Below are positions 55,301 through 63,797 of a stretch of DNA of 64,000 nucleotides, one piece after another. The DNA lies in NCBI RefSeq assembly GCF_011189575.1, contig NZ_PUJW01000011.1:62001-126000 (forward strand), in the 5' to 3' direction. The translations under genes were made by a program, and so were the position numbers. Below the pieces are notes generated by a model that was given only the letters and a program-made list of their open reading frames with translations, ran no database searches and was not told the DNA's origin. The stretch is from Photorhabdus cinerea. GTDB taxonomy: Bacteria > Pseudomonadota > Gammaproteobacteria > Enterobacterales > Enterobacteriaceae. Position 1 is the stretch's first letter, and every line of letters starts with the position of its first letter.

Positions 55301-56373
55301 AATGTCAGTGAAAGCAGACGTGGATACAGTTCGTCCATTACTCGCTCATATTGAGCACGGCTATAACGCGGATGTAGAGCAGAAAGCTTAATGGAAATCC
55401 CAGGACCTTCATAAATACCGCGGCCATTAGATGCCTTACCGATAGCATGAATCGCCTGTTGGTAGGAAACCATATAATCCTGAGCATCTTTCTCAGTTAA
55501 AGCGGCTTCACCCAGCATGTCATAGGAATAGCGGAATCCTTTTTCTTCCAATTTACGTGCACTTGCCAGCGCTTGAGCAATAGTTTCACCTGTCACAAAC
55601 TGTTCACCCATCAGGCGCATTGCCATATCTACGCCTTTACGGACTAATGGTTCACCACTTTTACTGATAATACGATTCAGTGAATTAGAAAGTTTAGCTT
55701 CGTTATGGGTAGAAACCAGTTTTCCGGTAAATAGCAGCCCCCATGTTGCTGCATTGACAAACATAGATGAACTTTGGCCCAAATGAGAATGCCAGTTGCC
55801 ATTACTGATTTTATCGCGGATCAGCGCGTCACGGGTGGCTTTGTCAGGAATACGAAGCAGGGCTTCCGCAAGACACATCAGGGCAACACCTTCCTGAGAT
55901 GAAAGTGAAAATTCCTGCAACAGCCCTTGAACTAAACCTGAGCGTCCAACGCTGTTTTTCTGGTTACGCAATTTTTCTGCAATGCTGTAAGCCAGCTTAT
56001 GCGTTGCTTGTGCCTGATCTTCCGGTAATTGCGCCTGTTGCAGCAGCATTGGAACTGCCTGTGTTTCTGGCAGACGATAGGCCGCAGTGATTGCAGAACG
56101 TTTTACTGATTGAGGCAGGATATGCTCGGCGAAGTCGAGGAAAGGTTGATGAGAGGAATCTACTATTGCAGTTTCTTCTCCAGTTATTTTCTCTGCAAGA
56201 TCTTGGCTGGCAGATAACTCAGTAATCTGCTCGTCATTTTCAAGACGTTCAAGGTAATTAAAAATAGCTTGTTTAATCAGCCAGTGTGGAGTGCGGTCAA
56301 TCCGTTGTGCCGCAGCTTTAATGCGATCACGAGTTGCCTCATCAAGCTTCACGCCCATTGTTGTACTACCCAT
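52393..56373 (-). CDS. putA: Trifunctional PutA: proline dehydrogenase, P5C dehydrogenase and repressor
   Basis: 1326 residues (E. coli 1320). The N-terminal ~47 residues form a ribbon-helix-helix (TTMGVKLDEATRDRIKAAAQ, HWLIKQAIFNYLERLE), which makes PutA the repressor of the put genes. Residues ~240-600 are the FAD-binding proline dehydrogenase barrel (ISIKLSALHPRYSRAQYERV, RLVKGAYWDSEIKRAQ). Residues ~640-1130 are the aldehyde dehydrogenase (VCISPWNFPLAIFTGQIAAA, AETGGLNAM, and SAGQRCSALR with catalytic Cys at ~921). It oxidises proline to glutamate at the membrane. Divergent from putP. Confidence 0.98.
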   Translation of the reverse strand: MGSTTMGVKLDEATRDRIKAAAQRIDRTPHWLIKQAIFNYLERLENDEQITELSASQDLAEKITGEETAIVDSSHQPFLDFAEHILPQSVKRSAITAAYRLPETQAVPMLLQQAQLPEDQAQATHKLAYSIAEKLRNQKNSVGRSGLVQGLLQEFSLSSQEGVALMCLAEALLRIPDKATRDALIRDKISNGNWHSHLGQSSSMFVNAATWGLLFTGKLVSTHNEAKLSNSLNRIISKSGEPLVRKGVDMAMRLMGEQFVTGETIAQALASARKLEEKGFRYSYDMLGEAALTEKDAQDYMVSYQQAIHAIGKASNGRGIYEGPGISIKLSALHPRYSRAQYERVMDELYPRLLSLTLQARQYDIGINIDAEEADRLEISLDLLEKLCFEPQLAGWNGIGFVIQAYQKRCPFVIDAIIDLAQRSRRRLMVRLVKGAYWDSEIKRAQIDGLEGYPVYTRKVYTDVSYLACARKLLSVPNLIYPQFATHNAHTLSAVYHMAGQNYYPGQYEFQCLHGMGEPLYEQVVGKIVNGKLNRPCRIYAPVGTHETLLAYLVRRLLENGANTSFVNRIADTTLPLDELVADPVKKVQKLAETEGQIGLPHPKISLPQNLYGKDRANSAGLDLSNEHRLASLSSALLSSATEERYSEPLLGGNYYHQGELPVAKPVINPAEPLDIVGHVRETTEQEVGHALDVATEAGAIWFATPPSERAAILIRAAELMENQMQSLLGILAREAGKTFNNAIAEVREAVDFLHYYAGQVRHDFANDTHRPLGPVVCISPWNFPLAIFTGQIAAALAAGNSVLAKPAEQTPLIAALAVKILHQAGIPHGVLQLLPGRGETVGSLLVGDERVRGVMFTGSTEVAGLLQRNIAGRLDAQGRPTPLIAETGGLNAMIVDSSALTEQVVTDVVASAFDSAGQRCSALRILCIQEDVAERTITMLKGAMSECLMGNPERLSTDIGPVIDADAKAGIDRHIQAMRTKGRTIYQAAYSNTVDSKEWEQGTFVKPTLIELESFDELKKEIFGPVLHVVRFKRSELEKLLAQINDSNYGLTLGVHTRIDETIAQVTAKAKVGNLYVNRNMVGAVVGVQPFGGEGLSGTGPKAGGPLYLYRLLSCRPQNAINQTLERQDAEYPLDANARSILMAPFDALTEWATNQHNKELNQLVQQYKLLAQGGTTRLLPGPTGERNTYTLLPRGQVLCLADNQQDTLIQLAATLSVGCQLLWQNDEMHQQLFRQLPNNVRKAINLVQDWQSEDTAFDAVIYHGDSDQLRQVCEQIAQRKGPIISVQGFARGETNLLLERLLHEHSLSINTAAAGGNASLMTIG

Positions 56374-56427
56374 CCTCGCTCCTTTAATAGGTAAGGTTTA
56401 TCTAATTTGCATGATAATATCTGATAT

Positions 56428-56445
56428 GTTGCAACTTTGTGCAAC
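56428..56445. promoter_or_regulatory. Probable PutA operator sites
   Basis: GTTGCAAC (56428-56435, containing GTTGCA on both strands) and TGCAAC (56440-56445) match the GTTGCA motif bound by the ribbon-helix-helix of E. coli PutA. They lie 55 bases upstream of putA in the 484-base putA-putP gap (56374-56857), which otherwise shows no gene. Confidence 0.65.
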
Positions 56446-56857
56446 CTTATGCAAATTGCTTGTTTTGTTTTTGTGAAATTAATCCATTTATTATAATTAG
56501 ACGGGTATATTTGTTATTGTGACTTTATCTAATTGATATATATTGGCTTATCATTTTATGGCTAACACTGGGGTGGAATCGTGAAATGGTTAAAAAGCAT
56601 AACCTTTAAATCAAATAAATGTGATTCAGCAAACGTTTCTTGTAAAAAATGGCGTTAATTAGTTGTTAAATTACCTGGTGCTAATCTAGGATTCATTGTA
56701 ACTTTTTAATTGGTTACAAAAAAAATTATTTCAATTTAGAATTATAAATCATCTTTAGGTGCAATCAGGTACAACGTTCCTGAACCTGACAGGGAAAACT
56801 CTGTGTGCCCAGGAGAACTGCGGCTTTGCAAACACAGATAAACTATGGAGAACCTGC

Positions 56858-58342
56858 ATGACAGTAAATACACCAATGCTAATCACCTTTATTGTCTATA
56901 TTACTGGGATGTTGTTGATAGGCTTTTTAGCTTATCGCTCGACCAAAAATTTTGATGATTATATCTTGGGGGGAAGGCGATTAGGTAGCGTGGTAACGGC
57001 TTTGTCTGCCGGTGCTTCGGATATGAGTGGTTGGCTATTGATGGGCTTACCTGGCGTTGTTTATTTCGCTGGTATTTCAGAAAGCTGGATAGCCATTGGT
57101 CTTTCTTTAGGTGCTTACCTTAACTGGAAATTAGTTGCTGGCAGGCTACGGATTCAGACAGAAGTCAATAACAATGCCTTGACATTGCCGGACTATTTCA
57201 CCAGTCGTTTTGAAGATAGCAGCAAGATTCTGCGCATTATTTCTGCACTTGTTATTTTGATTTTCTTCACCATCTATTGTGCTTCTGGCGCTGTTGCCGG
57301 AGGTTTGTTATTTGAAAGCACTTTTGGTATCAGTTATCAAAAAGCCATGTGGCTTGGTGCAGCAGCAACGATTGCTTACACTTTTCTTGGTGGCTTCCTG
57401 GCGGTGAGTTGGACAGATACGGTCCAGGCTTCGTTAATGATTTTCGCGCTTATCTTGACCCCGGTTATTGTTATTTTCTCTGTCGGTGGCATTGATATTT
57501 CTCTTGCTCTGATAGAAGCAAAAAGCCCAGCGTATCTGGATATGTTTAAGGGGTTGAACTTTATTGCCATTATCTCGTTGTTAGGTTGGGGATTAGGTTA
57601 TTTTGGTCAGCCACATATCCTGGCGCGTTTTATGGCGGCGGATTCCCATCACACTATCCGTAAGGCTCGTCGTATCAGTATGACTTGGATGGTGTTATGT
57701 CTGGCAGGAACTATTGCGGTTGGTTTCTTCGGTATTGCTTATTTTGAAATGCGTCCTGACCTGTCTGGCCCGGTAGCTGCCAATCGTGAGCGTATCTTTA
57801 TGGAATTGGCGGTTATTCTGTTTAATCCGTGGATAGCAGGTATTTTATTATCAGCTATTCTGGCGGCGGTCATGAGTACTTTGAGCTGTCAGCTGTTGGT
57901 GTGCGCCAGTGCATTGACAGAAGATCTTTATAAGCCCTTTATCCGTAAATCCGCTAGCCAGAAGGAGTTGGTGTGGGTGGGGCGTTTAATGGTGCTGCTG
58001 GTGGCAGTCATCGCGATGGTGATAGCAACTAACCCTGAAAATAAAGTATTGGCTCTGGTTAGTAATGCATGGGCTGGATTCGGTGCTGCGTTTGGTCCGG
58101 TTGTACTGATTTCTGTTATTTGGAAACGTATGACACGTAATGGCGCATTAGCAGGGATGTTGGTAGGAGCAGGCACGGTATTAGTGTGGATGAAGTGCCA
58201 GTGGTTTGCGCTGTATGAAATTATTCCTGGCTTTATCTTTGCTTCTATTGCAATTGTGATTGTGAGTCTGTTGGGCAAGGCGCCGAGCAGAGCAGCACAA
58301 CAGCGTTTTATTGATGCTGAGGCGCAATACAAAGCTAAGTGA
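56858..58342 (+). CDS. putP: Sodium/proline symporter PutP
   Basis: 494 residues (E. coli 502) from the ATG at 56858 (MTVNTPMLITFIVYITGM); an upstream in-frame ATG (56759) would add an unlikely hydrophilic leader. About 13 membrane helices; conserved STKNFDDYILGGRRLG, ALSAGASDMSGWLLMGLPG and GLGYFGQPHILARFMAADSH of the SSS family. It takes up proline for PutA. Confidence 0.97.
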   Translation: MTVNTPMLITFIVYITGMLLIGFLAYRSTKNFDDYILGGRRLGSVVTALSAGASDMSGWLLMGLPGVVYFAGISESWIAIGLSLGAYLNWKLVAGRLRIQTEVNNNALTLPDYFTSRFEDSSKILRIISALVILIFFTIYCASGAVAGGLLFESTFGISYQKAMWLGAAATIAYTFLGGFLAVSWTDTVQASLMIFALILTPVIVIFSVGGIDISLALIEAKSPAYLDMFKGLNFIAIISLLGWGLGYFGQPHILARFMAADSHHTIRKARRISMTWMVLCLAGTIAVGFFGIAYFEMRPDLSGPVAANRERIFMELAVILFNPWIAGILLSAILAAVMSTLSCQLLVCASALTEDLYKPFIRKSASQKELVWVGRLMVLLVAVIAMVIATNPENKVLALVSNAWAGFGAAFGPVVLISVIWKRMTRNGALAGMLVGAGTVLVWMKCQWFALYEIIPGFIFASIAIVIVSLLGKAPSRAAQQRFIDAEAQYKAK

Positions 58343-58354
58343 ATAGAAATAGGT

Positions 58355-58385
58355 AAAAAAGTGTGAAGGCGAAATGCCTTCACAC
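58355..58385 (-). terminator. Terminator between putP and wrbA
   Basis: GTGTGAAGGC (58361-58370) and GCCTTCACAC (58376-58385) form a perfect 10-bp stem. The T-run lies on the minus strand, so it chiefly ends wrbA; it may also stop putP. Confidence 0.88.
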
Positions 58386-58390
58386 CCTAA

Positions 58391-58990
58391 TTAGTTTTTC
58401 AGTTTTTTAGTGATCTTAGCGACATGTTCCCCCTGATAACGGGCGATTTTCAATTCGTTTTCATTGGGGAAGCGTGAACCATCACCGCCAGCGAAAGTAC
58501 TGGCCCCATAAGGGGTTCCCCCTTGCGACTGTGAAATATCCCCGATTTCAGGAATACCATAACCAATCGGTACGATAATAAAGCCGTGGTGGGCAAGTGT
58601 TGTCCAGGTTGAAGTAATGGTCATTTCCTGACCACCGCCAACCCCTGTGGAAGTGAATACGCTGGCGACTTTGCCGTGGAGTTTACCTTCGGCCCACAAG
58701 CTGCCTGTCTGGTCTAAAAAGTTCCTCATCTGGCCGGCCATATTACCAAAGCGGGTTGGGGTGCCGATGATAATTGCATCATAATCAACCAGCTCCTGTA
58801 TGGATGCAACCGGAGCAGATTGATCTGTTTTACCACCTGCTTTGGTAAATGCTTCTGGTGGGATAGTTTCTGGTACGCGTTTAATGGTGACTTCTACGTC
58901 AGTGACTTTTTTTGCGCCTTCTGCAACTGCGGATGCCAGCGTTTCAATATGCCCATACATGGAATAATAAAGTACAAGAATTTTAGTCAT
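58391..58990 (-). CDS. wrbA: NAD(P)H:quinone oxidoreductase WrbA
   Basis: 199 residues (E. coli 198). Flavodoxin-like fold with the FMN phosphate loop YYSMYGHIETLA near residues 9-20, then IIGTPTRFGNMAGQMRNFLD and the TSTGVGGGQEMTI loop. A tetrameric two-electron quinone reductase that guards against semiquinone stress. ATG preceded by GGAGAAAG. Confidence 0.97.
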   Translation of the reverse strand: MTKILVLYYSMYGHIETLASAVAEGAKKVTDVEVTIKRVPETIPPEAFTKAGGKTDQSAPVASIQELVDYDAIIIGTPTRFGNMAGQMRNFLDQTGSLWAEGKLHGKVASVFTSTGVGGGQEMTITSTWTTLAHHGFIIVPIGYGIPEIGDISQSQGGTPYGASTFAGGDGSRFPNENELKIARYQGEHVAKITKKLKN

Positions 58991-59163
58991 ATTACTTTCT
59001 CCAACAGGGTTAAAAAGTGGCTGCGAAGTTTACAATAACGGCAGCCTGTCATTTTAATTCATCAATATTATTGATGTAACAAGGTGAAATTACCTTATTT
59101 TGTAAGAAAGATTTTCTTAGTCGGCAGAATAAGTGTAGTGGTAATTTAGTAAATCGCAGCAAT

Positions 59164-59197
59164 AAAAAAGACCTGTGGAGTATTATTCCAACAGGTC
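59164..59197 (-). terminator. Terminator of cycA
   Basis: Minus strand GACCTGTTGGA...TCCACAGGTC (one bulge) followed by TTTTTTATT, starting ~27 bases past the cycA stop. Confidence 0.8.
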
Positions 59198-59223
59198 ATA
59201 TAGGTATTAAAAACTTGAATAAG

Positions 59224-60630
59224 TTAGCTGTACAAACGTGTTCTACGTTTTTTTACAATTTGAAAACCAATAATTAAAACCAGAAACCAAACAGGTGTGA
59301 TGATTAATGCCTGGCGAGTATCATCCCGTAAAGTGAGTAATATCAGAACAAATGCAAAAAATGCCAGACAGACCCACGACATCATAATACCCAGTGGCAT
59401 TTTATAGATTGAAGCTTTATGTAATGCAGGGCGACGTTTCCGGTAAACCAGATATGAACATAGGATCATACTCCAGATAAACATGAACAGAATGGCTGAA
59501 ACGGTGGTTACCAGGGTAAATACATGCATAACATCAGGAATTAAATAAATCAGCACGACACCACAGGATAAACATAAACAGGTAAAAATTAACCCTGATG
59601 CAGGCACCGAACGGCGTGAAAGGCGGCTGAATTGCTGTGGTGCATCACCTTCTTTTGCTAGCCCAAATAGCATACGGCTGGTGGAGAAAACCCCGCTATT
59701 TGCTGAAGATGCGGCAGAAGTCAATACCACAAAGTTCACGATACTTGCAGCAGCAGGTAAACCAATCAGAACAAACAGCTCAACAAAAGGACTTTTGTCT
59801 GCAATGATTGAACGCCATGGGGTGACTGACATAATAATCATGAGTGCCAGCACATAGAAGGTGATAATACGAATTGGAATGGCGTTAATTGCTCTGGGAA
59901 GCGATTTCACTGGGTCCTTAGTTTCTGCGGCAGCAGTACCTACTAACTCAATTCCCACGAAAGCGAATATGGCTATTTGGAATCCGGCAAAAAATCCACT
60001 TAATCCTGTGGGAAAGAATCCTCCGTCATTCCATATATTTGCCAGTGAAGCAGTATGGCCGGCTGGAGATTGAAAATGCATACCGATCAGAACAGCGCCT
60101 GTCACAATTAAAGCGATAATGGCAACGATTTTTATCATAGCGAACCAGAATTCCATTTCTCCGAATAATTTTACGGTTGCTAGATTGAGCGCCAGTAACA
60201 ATGAAACACAGAGTAGGGAAGTGGCCCATTGTGGAAAATCGGGTTGCCAATAACTGATATATGAGGTAATGGCTACCACATCGGCGATACCGGTAATAAC
60301 CCAGCAGAACCAATAAGTCCAACCAACAAAAAAACCTGCCCAAGGACCCAGTAAATCTGCGGAGAAATCACTGAATGATTTATATTGCAGGTTTGAGAGC
60401 AATAATTCGCCCATTGCGCGCATCACGAAGAACAACATGAAACCGATAATCATATAAACGAATATAATCGATGGCCCGGCAAGGGAGATTGTTTTCCCTG
60501 ATCCCATAAACAGCCCCGTGCCAATAGCACCCCCGATAGCAATAAGTTGTATATGTCGGTTGCTCAGATTGCGTTGTAACTGCGTTTCCCCGGTTTTAGC
60601 GGAAAGTGAAGTGGGTATATTTTCTGCCAT
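59224..60630 (-). CDS. cycA: D-serine/D-alanine/glycine transporter CycA
   Basis: 468 residues, 12 membrane helices, AAT/APC family. The N-terminal half is almost the same as CycA of E. coli (LSNRHIQLIAIGGAIGTGLF, GSGKTISLAGPSIIFVYMII, then SDLLGPWAG-like). A proton symporter at the inner membrane taking up glycine, D-alanine and D-serine and giving D-cycloserine sensitivity. Related AnsP/ProY-type permeases are the alternatives, but the long identical stretches favour CycA. Confidence 0.92.
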   Translation of the reverse strand: MAENIPTSLSAKTGETQLQRNLSNRHIQLIAIGGAIGTGLFMGSGKTISLAGPSIIFVYMIIGFMLFFVMRAMGELLLSNLQYKSFSDFSADLLGPWAGFFVGWTYWFCWVITGIADVVAITSYISYWQPDFPQWATSLLCVSLLLALNLATVKLFGEMEFWFAMIKIVAIIALIVTGAVLIGMHFQSPAGHTASLANIWNDGGFFPTGLSGFFAGFQIAIFAFVGIELVGTAAAETKDPVKSLPRAINAIPIRIITFYVLALMIIMSVTPWRSIIADKSPFVELFVLIGLPAAASIVNFVVLTSAASSANSGVFSTSRMLFGLAKEGDAPQQFSRLSRRSVPASGLIFTCLCLSCGVVLIYLIPDVMHVFTLVTTVSAILFMFIWSMILCSYLVYRKRRPALHKASIYKMPLGIMMSWVCLAFFAFVLILLTLRDDTRQALIITPVWFLVLIIGFQIVKKRRTRLYS

Positions 60631-60839
60631 AATATATAGTATCCAATATTTTCATTTTCTTAGGTAAATTGTAACGGCTCTTTAAGTGGCCTTATATTGA
60701 CGGTGTTTGCGAAAAATATTGTGACACAAATTACTATAATAATGACAGCTTGATTTCATTTTAAAAACAAATTGGTTACAAATTAACTCATTAGTACCCT
60801 TAAAATTGAATATGAATTATTCGTTTAGAAAAAAATAGC

Positions 60840-60966
60840 TATACCCAATGGATTTCAAGAAGGATCGCGACGGCAAGGGAGCGAATCCCCGGGAGCATAG
60901 ATAACTCTGTGACCGGGGTGAGTGAGTGTAGCCAACAAAGAGGCAACTTGAAAGATAACGGGTATA
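60840..60966 (-). repeat. ERIC element, full length (127 bp)
   Basis: TATACCCAATGGATTTCAAG to GATAACGGGTATA, 127 bases, lying between cycA and the tRNA gene. The last 60 bases are very close to the copies at 22533 and (inverted) 32793. The rest of 60631-61013 has no gene. Confidence 0.96.
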
Positions 60967-61013
60967 AAATAATATTGACGATAGCTGTGTATGGGATAAT
61001 AATTGTTCATATT

Positions 61014-61089
61014 GGGTTGTTAGCTCAGTCGGCAGAGCAGTTGACTCTTAATCAATTGGTCCGGGGTTCGATCCCCCGACAACCCACCA
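61014..61089 (+). tRNA. tRNA-Lys (anticodon CTT)
   Basis: 76 bases folding as a standard tRNA: acceptor GGGTTGT/ACAACCC with encoded ACCA end, D arm GCTC...GAGC, anticodon stem GTTGA/TCAAT (last pair wobble) around CTCTTAA with anticodon CTT (reads AAG), and T arm CGGGG-TTCGATC-CCCCG. No other tRNA lies beside it. Confidence 0.96.
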
Positions 61090-61127
61090 GTTGAATCCAG
61101 GATACCTAAGAGTGGTATTTAAGAGCA

Positions 61128-61409
61128 TTAATAGAGATTATATATAGATTTGTCATTATAAGGTAAATCTTGTCTGTTACATTTATATCGTAAGTATCTA
61201 AGAATTAAGCCCAATTCTCTTATTTGGTAGAATGGATGTCTCCATAATGATGATGACATCAGACAGACAGCATCGAAAGTAAAATAGATAAACAGCATAA
61301 ATGCAGCAAAGATCCAGTAATATAAGGCTTTATTTCTGGTTTCATAGTTCAGAATATCAAGTAATTCTTTCGTGGTGTTTTTGCAGTGAATGGTTTTTAC
61401 AGCAAGCAC
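61128..61409 (-). CDS. Small putative membrane protein, uncertain
   Basis: A GTG-started frame of 93 residues with one strong membrane segment (ALYYWIFAAFMLFIYFTFDAV, ~29-48) and a basic C-terminus. AGGG lies 11 bases upstream. No family recognised. It follows the terminator of the effector/DUF1240 pair. It may be a truncated gene. Confidence 0.35.
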   Translation of the reverse strand: MLAVKTIHCKNTTKELLDILNYETRNKALYYWIFAAFMLFIYFTFDAVCLMSSSLWRHPFYQIRELGLILRYLRYKCNRQDLPYNDKSIYNLY

Positions 61410-61429
61410 TATTTAACACCCTGAAAAAT

Positions 61430-61457
61430 AATAAAAAGCCCTCAAATAATGAGAGCT
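61430..61457 (-). terminator. Terminator of the effector-DUF1240 pair
   Basis: Minus strand AGCTCTCA pairs with TGAGGGCT (one G-U) and is followed by TTTTTATTATTTTT, ~41 bases past the end of the DUF1240-like gene. Confidence 0.8.
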
Positions 61458-61497
61458 AAACAGGTGAAAACATGAGAGAAGAATATTTATAAAATTT

Positions 61498-61893
61498 TCA
61501 CTCACATAGTTTAATGTCTTTGACATAAGTTGTAGGCGACATCCATGAGATTTTATCACACACTAAATAGCCGTCATTTTTTAACTTATAACCAACATAA
61601 AAAGAGATAGGAAAGCTAACGATAAATGATGCAATCATCAGCATAGTTAAGTATCTGATAATTGGCTTATTAAATTTAGGCAATCGATCAAAAATAAAGA
61701 AAAAAATAGAACCTGATATAGCATAAAATATTAAAGGAAATGAAATGAAATACATAACAATAGCGCCAGAAAATATTATTTTTTCTTTCATTAAAATCAA
61801 TGAAAAAATACAGTCACTCACTAAGTACATTACAGGTGTAACTATTAGCAATAATATTGTTCCGTATGAGATTTTTACATGCTTATTATTCAC
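61498..61893 (-). CDS. DUF1240-like membrane protein, probable immunity protein
   Basis: 131 residues with about three membrane helices (GTILLLIVTPVMYLVSDCIF; IVMYFISFPLIFYAISGSIF; MLMIASFIVSFPISFYVGYK) and a C-terminus YLVCDKISWMSPTTYVKDIK ending LCE, typical of DUF1240 proteins. It starts inside the end of the upstream gene (4-base ATGA overlap). A multi-span inner-membrane partner coupled to a gene for a hydrophobic-tipped protein suggests immunity to a membrane-acting toxin; that role is inferred from context. Confidence 0.7.
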   Translation of the reverse strand: MNNKHVKISYGTILLLIVTPVMYLVSDCIFSLILMKEKIIFSGAIVMYFISFPLIFYAISGSIFFFIFDRLPKFNKPIIRYLTMLMIASFIVSFPISFYVGYKLKNDGYLVCDKISWMSPTTYVKDIKLCE

Positions 61894-62774
61894 TTTATTT
61901 TACCTAACCGGTTAAATACATGCTGTAAATTTCCTTCTGGTGACTTTGGTTTTCTTTTCACTTCTTCTTTGATTAACTCTATTAATTTTTTACTTATTCC
62001 ATATTTTGCATCGAGAATTTCTAAACCAATAGCAATCCCAAATCCAACAAGAATAATGATTCCAGCAGCGGCAATAATACTACCACCTAAAATAGCTGTA
62101 GCAGTCACGAATGAACCCAGGGCCCAAGAAGTAGCTGCTATAATGGCGGTTTTAGCCATATCAACAGTAATGTTACCAATGAAATCTGCTAGGGTATATT
62201 CATCTTTAAAAACAGCTTCAATTGTTCGATACATAACAGAGAAGATAATGCAAAATTTAACTCCTTTAACGATACTTGAATTAAGACCTTGCTGCCCTAT
62301 ACCCATTGACAGCATTTTAGGATTGTTAGCACCGTATCGTGTTCCTGTAATAATACGTCTAAGACCGGCATGACCTGATATTTTTATATAACATTTTCCA
62401 TTTTTATCAAAATATTCTGTTGCGGTGATCCCTATATTTCTAAACTCTTTGACAATTGCGGCAAATGCAAAAAAATCATGTATATTTCCGGCAAAAGGTG
62501 AAATCGAATCGGTAACAGAAAAAACCTTCTCATGGTAATTATTTAATTTTATTCTTGGTCTTGTTGGTGAAAAAGGATTGATATCACCTAAGATACTCAC
62601 CGCTTCTTCTGGAGTGAGAAGGGCAATATATATGGTATTATCACTTAATACTTTTTCTAACCCTATGGCATCAAAGAATTCATGTTGTGGCTTTAACTGA
62701 TTAATACCTACATTACCCCTTAAAAAATCCCCCATGTAACCTTCCGCACTGGGATTATATTTTTTATATGTCAT
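61890..62774 (-). CDS. Putative membrane-inserting effector (pore-former-like C-terminus)
   Basis: 294 residues. A soluble N-terminal part (~1-165; IYIALLTPEEAVSILGDINP, HDFFAFAAIVKEFRNIGITA) is followed by a strongly hydrophobic, Ala/Gly/Ile-rich hairpin (~205-260, TAIIAATSWALGSFVTATAI, GGSIIAAAGIIILVGFGIAI), then LDAKYGISKKLIELIKEEVK and a basic end. The hairpin plus DxKYGIxKKLIE tail recurs in colicin-like or T6SS effectors, from memory of such families. No signal peptide. Translationally coupled to the DUF1240-like gene. The delivery route is unknown: no PAAR, VgrG or export motif is beside it. Confidence 0.6.
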   Translation of the reverse strand: MTYKKYNPSAEGYMGDFLRGNVGINQLKPQHEFFDAIGLEKVLSDNTIYIALLTPEEAVSILGDINPFSPTRPRIKLNNYHEKVFSVTDSISPFAGNIHDFFAFAAIVKEFRNIGITATEYFDKNGKCYIKISGHAGLRRIITGTRYGANNPKMLSMGIGQQGLNSSIVKGVKFCIIFSVMYRTIEAVFKDEYTLADFIGNITVDMAKTAIIAATSWALGSFVTATAILGGSIIAAAGIIILVGFGIAIGLEILDAKYGISKKLIELIKEEVKRKPKSPEGNLQHVFNRLGKIK

Positions 62775-63248
62775 ATTCCCTCCTTACATCAGTTTAATGT
62801 TACTCATTTTGACATCTTCGTTTATATAACCAGCAAGGTCAACAAAAATAATTCAATTCTTGTTAGAATATACCTTCAAGAAAATTTTCTTGCATCTTTC
62901 AACTGTGTACCAGTAAAGATATATAAAGGCGAATAGGGTGCATACTTAACATTAAAATTTTATATAGGGTAAGTTACAAATCTCTGTATTCAGGAACAGC
63001 CGGAGGTCATTCTTCAGTTTCATCACCTAAATTGATTTTATAAAAATAACCTTGTTTAGTTCTGGTTTTGCTCAATAAAAGATTCGTAATATATTAAATC
63101 GATTTCGAGTTACTTTCTTTGGGGGGGAACGATGAATTTATTTTGCTGATATGCAGAATTGAATAAAAATTTCTAAATAAATCACCAAGGCTATAAATCA
63201 TATAAAATATTTAGCCTTGATGATTCTATAATCTTTTTGTTGGCTAAA
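62775..63248. other. Intergenic region, no gene seen
   Basis: 474 AT-rich bases between two minus-strand genes. Apart from a weak TTTAGCC...GGCTAAA dyad near 63214-63250, which may serve as the terminator of the outer-membrane gene, nothing is recognised. Confidence 0.4.
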
Positions 63249-63797
63249 TTAGAAACGGTAGCCGACGGTTACATTAAAGCCATTAGTGGATATTTTGCCT
63301 TCCCCGCCATATTCTTTGGCATTAAAGCGGCTGCCTTCATAACCAACTGTAACGGATGTGTTGGTTGTCGGATTGACAATTAAACCCGCTCCCCAGCCCA
63401 AAGCATTATTGTTTCCTTCTGTTTTCTCAGTGTACCCATTTGCATAGGTGGCGGAGAATTTTACATTCATTCTGGATAACCCCAGTTGGCTATATAGACT
63501 AACATAATCATTAATTCTATAAGTCGGACCCGCCATCAAAGAGTAATACTTAGCATCAAGTTTAGAGTATTCTTCTGTCTCTTTTTCATCCCCTTTAGCA
63601 AAGGTAAATGATGATAACAGTCCCCATTGATCATCCAGTTCATATCGATAACTTATTGTTGCACCGTTTAGTGCTTTAATTTCTTGTGGCTTTACATAGG
63701 CATAACCGATAGAAGCGGTATGTTGTTCAGCTTGAGCTGGTAAGGTTATTGCACACGCAGAAAAAATAATGCCACAGCTTAGTAAAAATTTTTGCAT
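63249..63797 (-). CDS. Ail/OmpX-family outer-membrane beta-barrel protein
   Basis: 182 residues with a Sec signal peptide (FLLSCGIIFSACAITLPAQA, cut before EQHT). Then alternating strands typical of the eight-stranded Ail/Lom/OmpX barrel (HTASIGYAYVKPQEI, GATISYRYELDDQWGLLSSF, YYSLMAGPTYRINDYVSLYS), ending NVTVGYRF with the C-terminal Phe needed for barrel insertion. Family members mediate adhesion and serum resistance. Monocistronic; the last gene in the window. Confidence 0.92.
   Translation of the reverse strand: MQKFLLSCGIIFSACAITLPAQAEQHTASIGYAYVKPQEIKALNGATISYRYELDDQWGLLSSFTFAKGDEKETEEYSKLDAKYYSLMAGPTYRINDYVSLYSQLGLSRMNVKFSATYANGYTEKTEGNNNALGWGAGLIVNPTTNTSVTVGYEGSRFNAKEYGGEGKISTNGFNVTVGYRF

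Noticed and set aside
60909..61094. 61-codon frame over the ERIC and tRNA
   Set aside because: Overlaps a full ERIC and the whole tRNA-Lys; ERICs commonly give such frames (similar ones occur at 29503-29721 and 32748-32969).
61014..62774. tRNA-Lys as attachment site of an integrated island
   Set aside because: No integrase and no repeat of the tRNA 3' end were seen within the window; the effector pair may simply be a neighbour.
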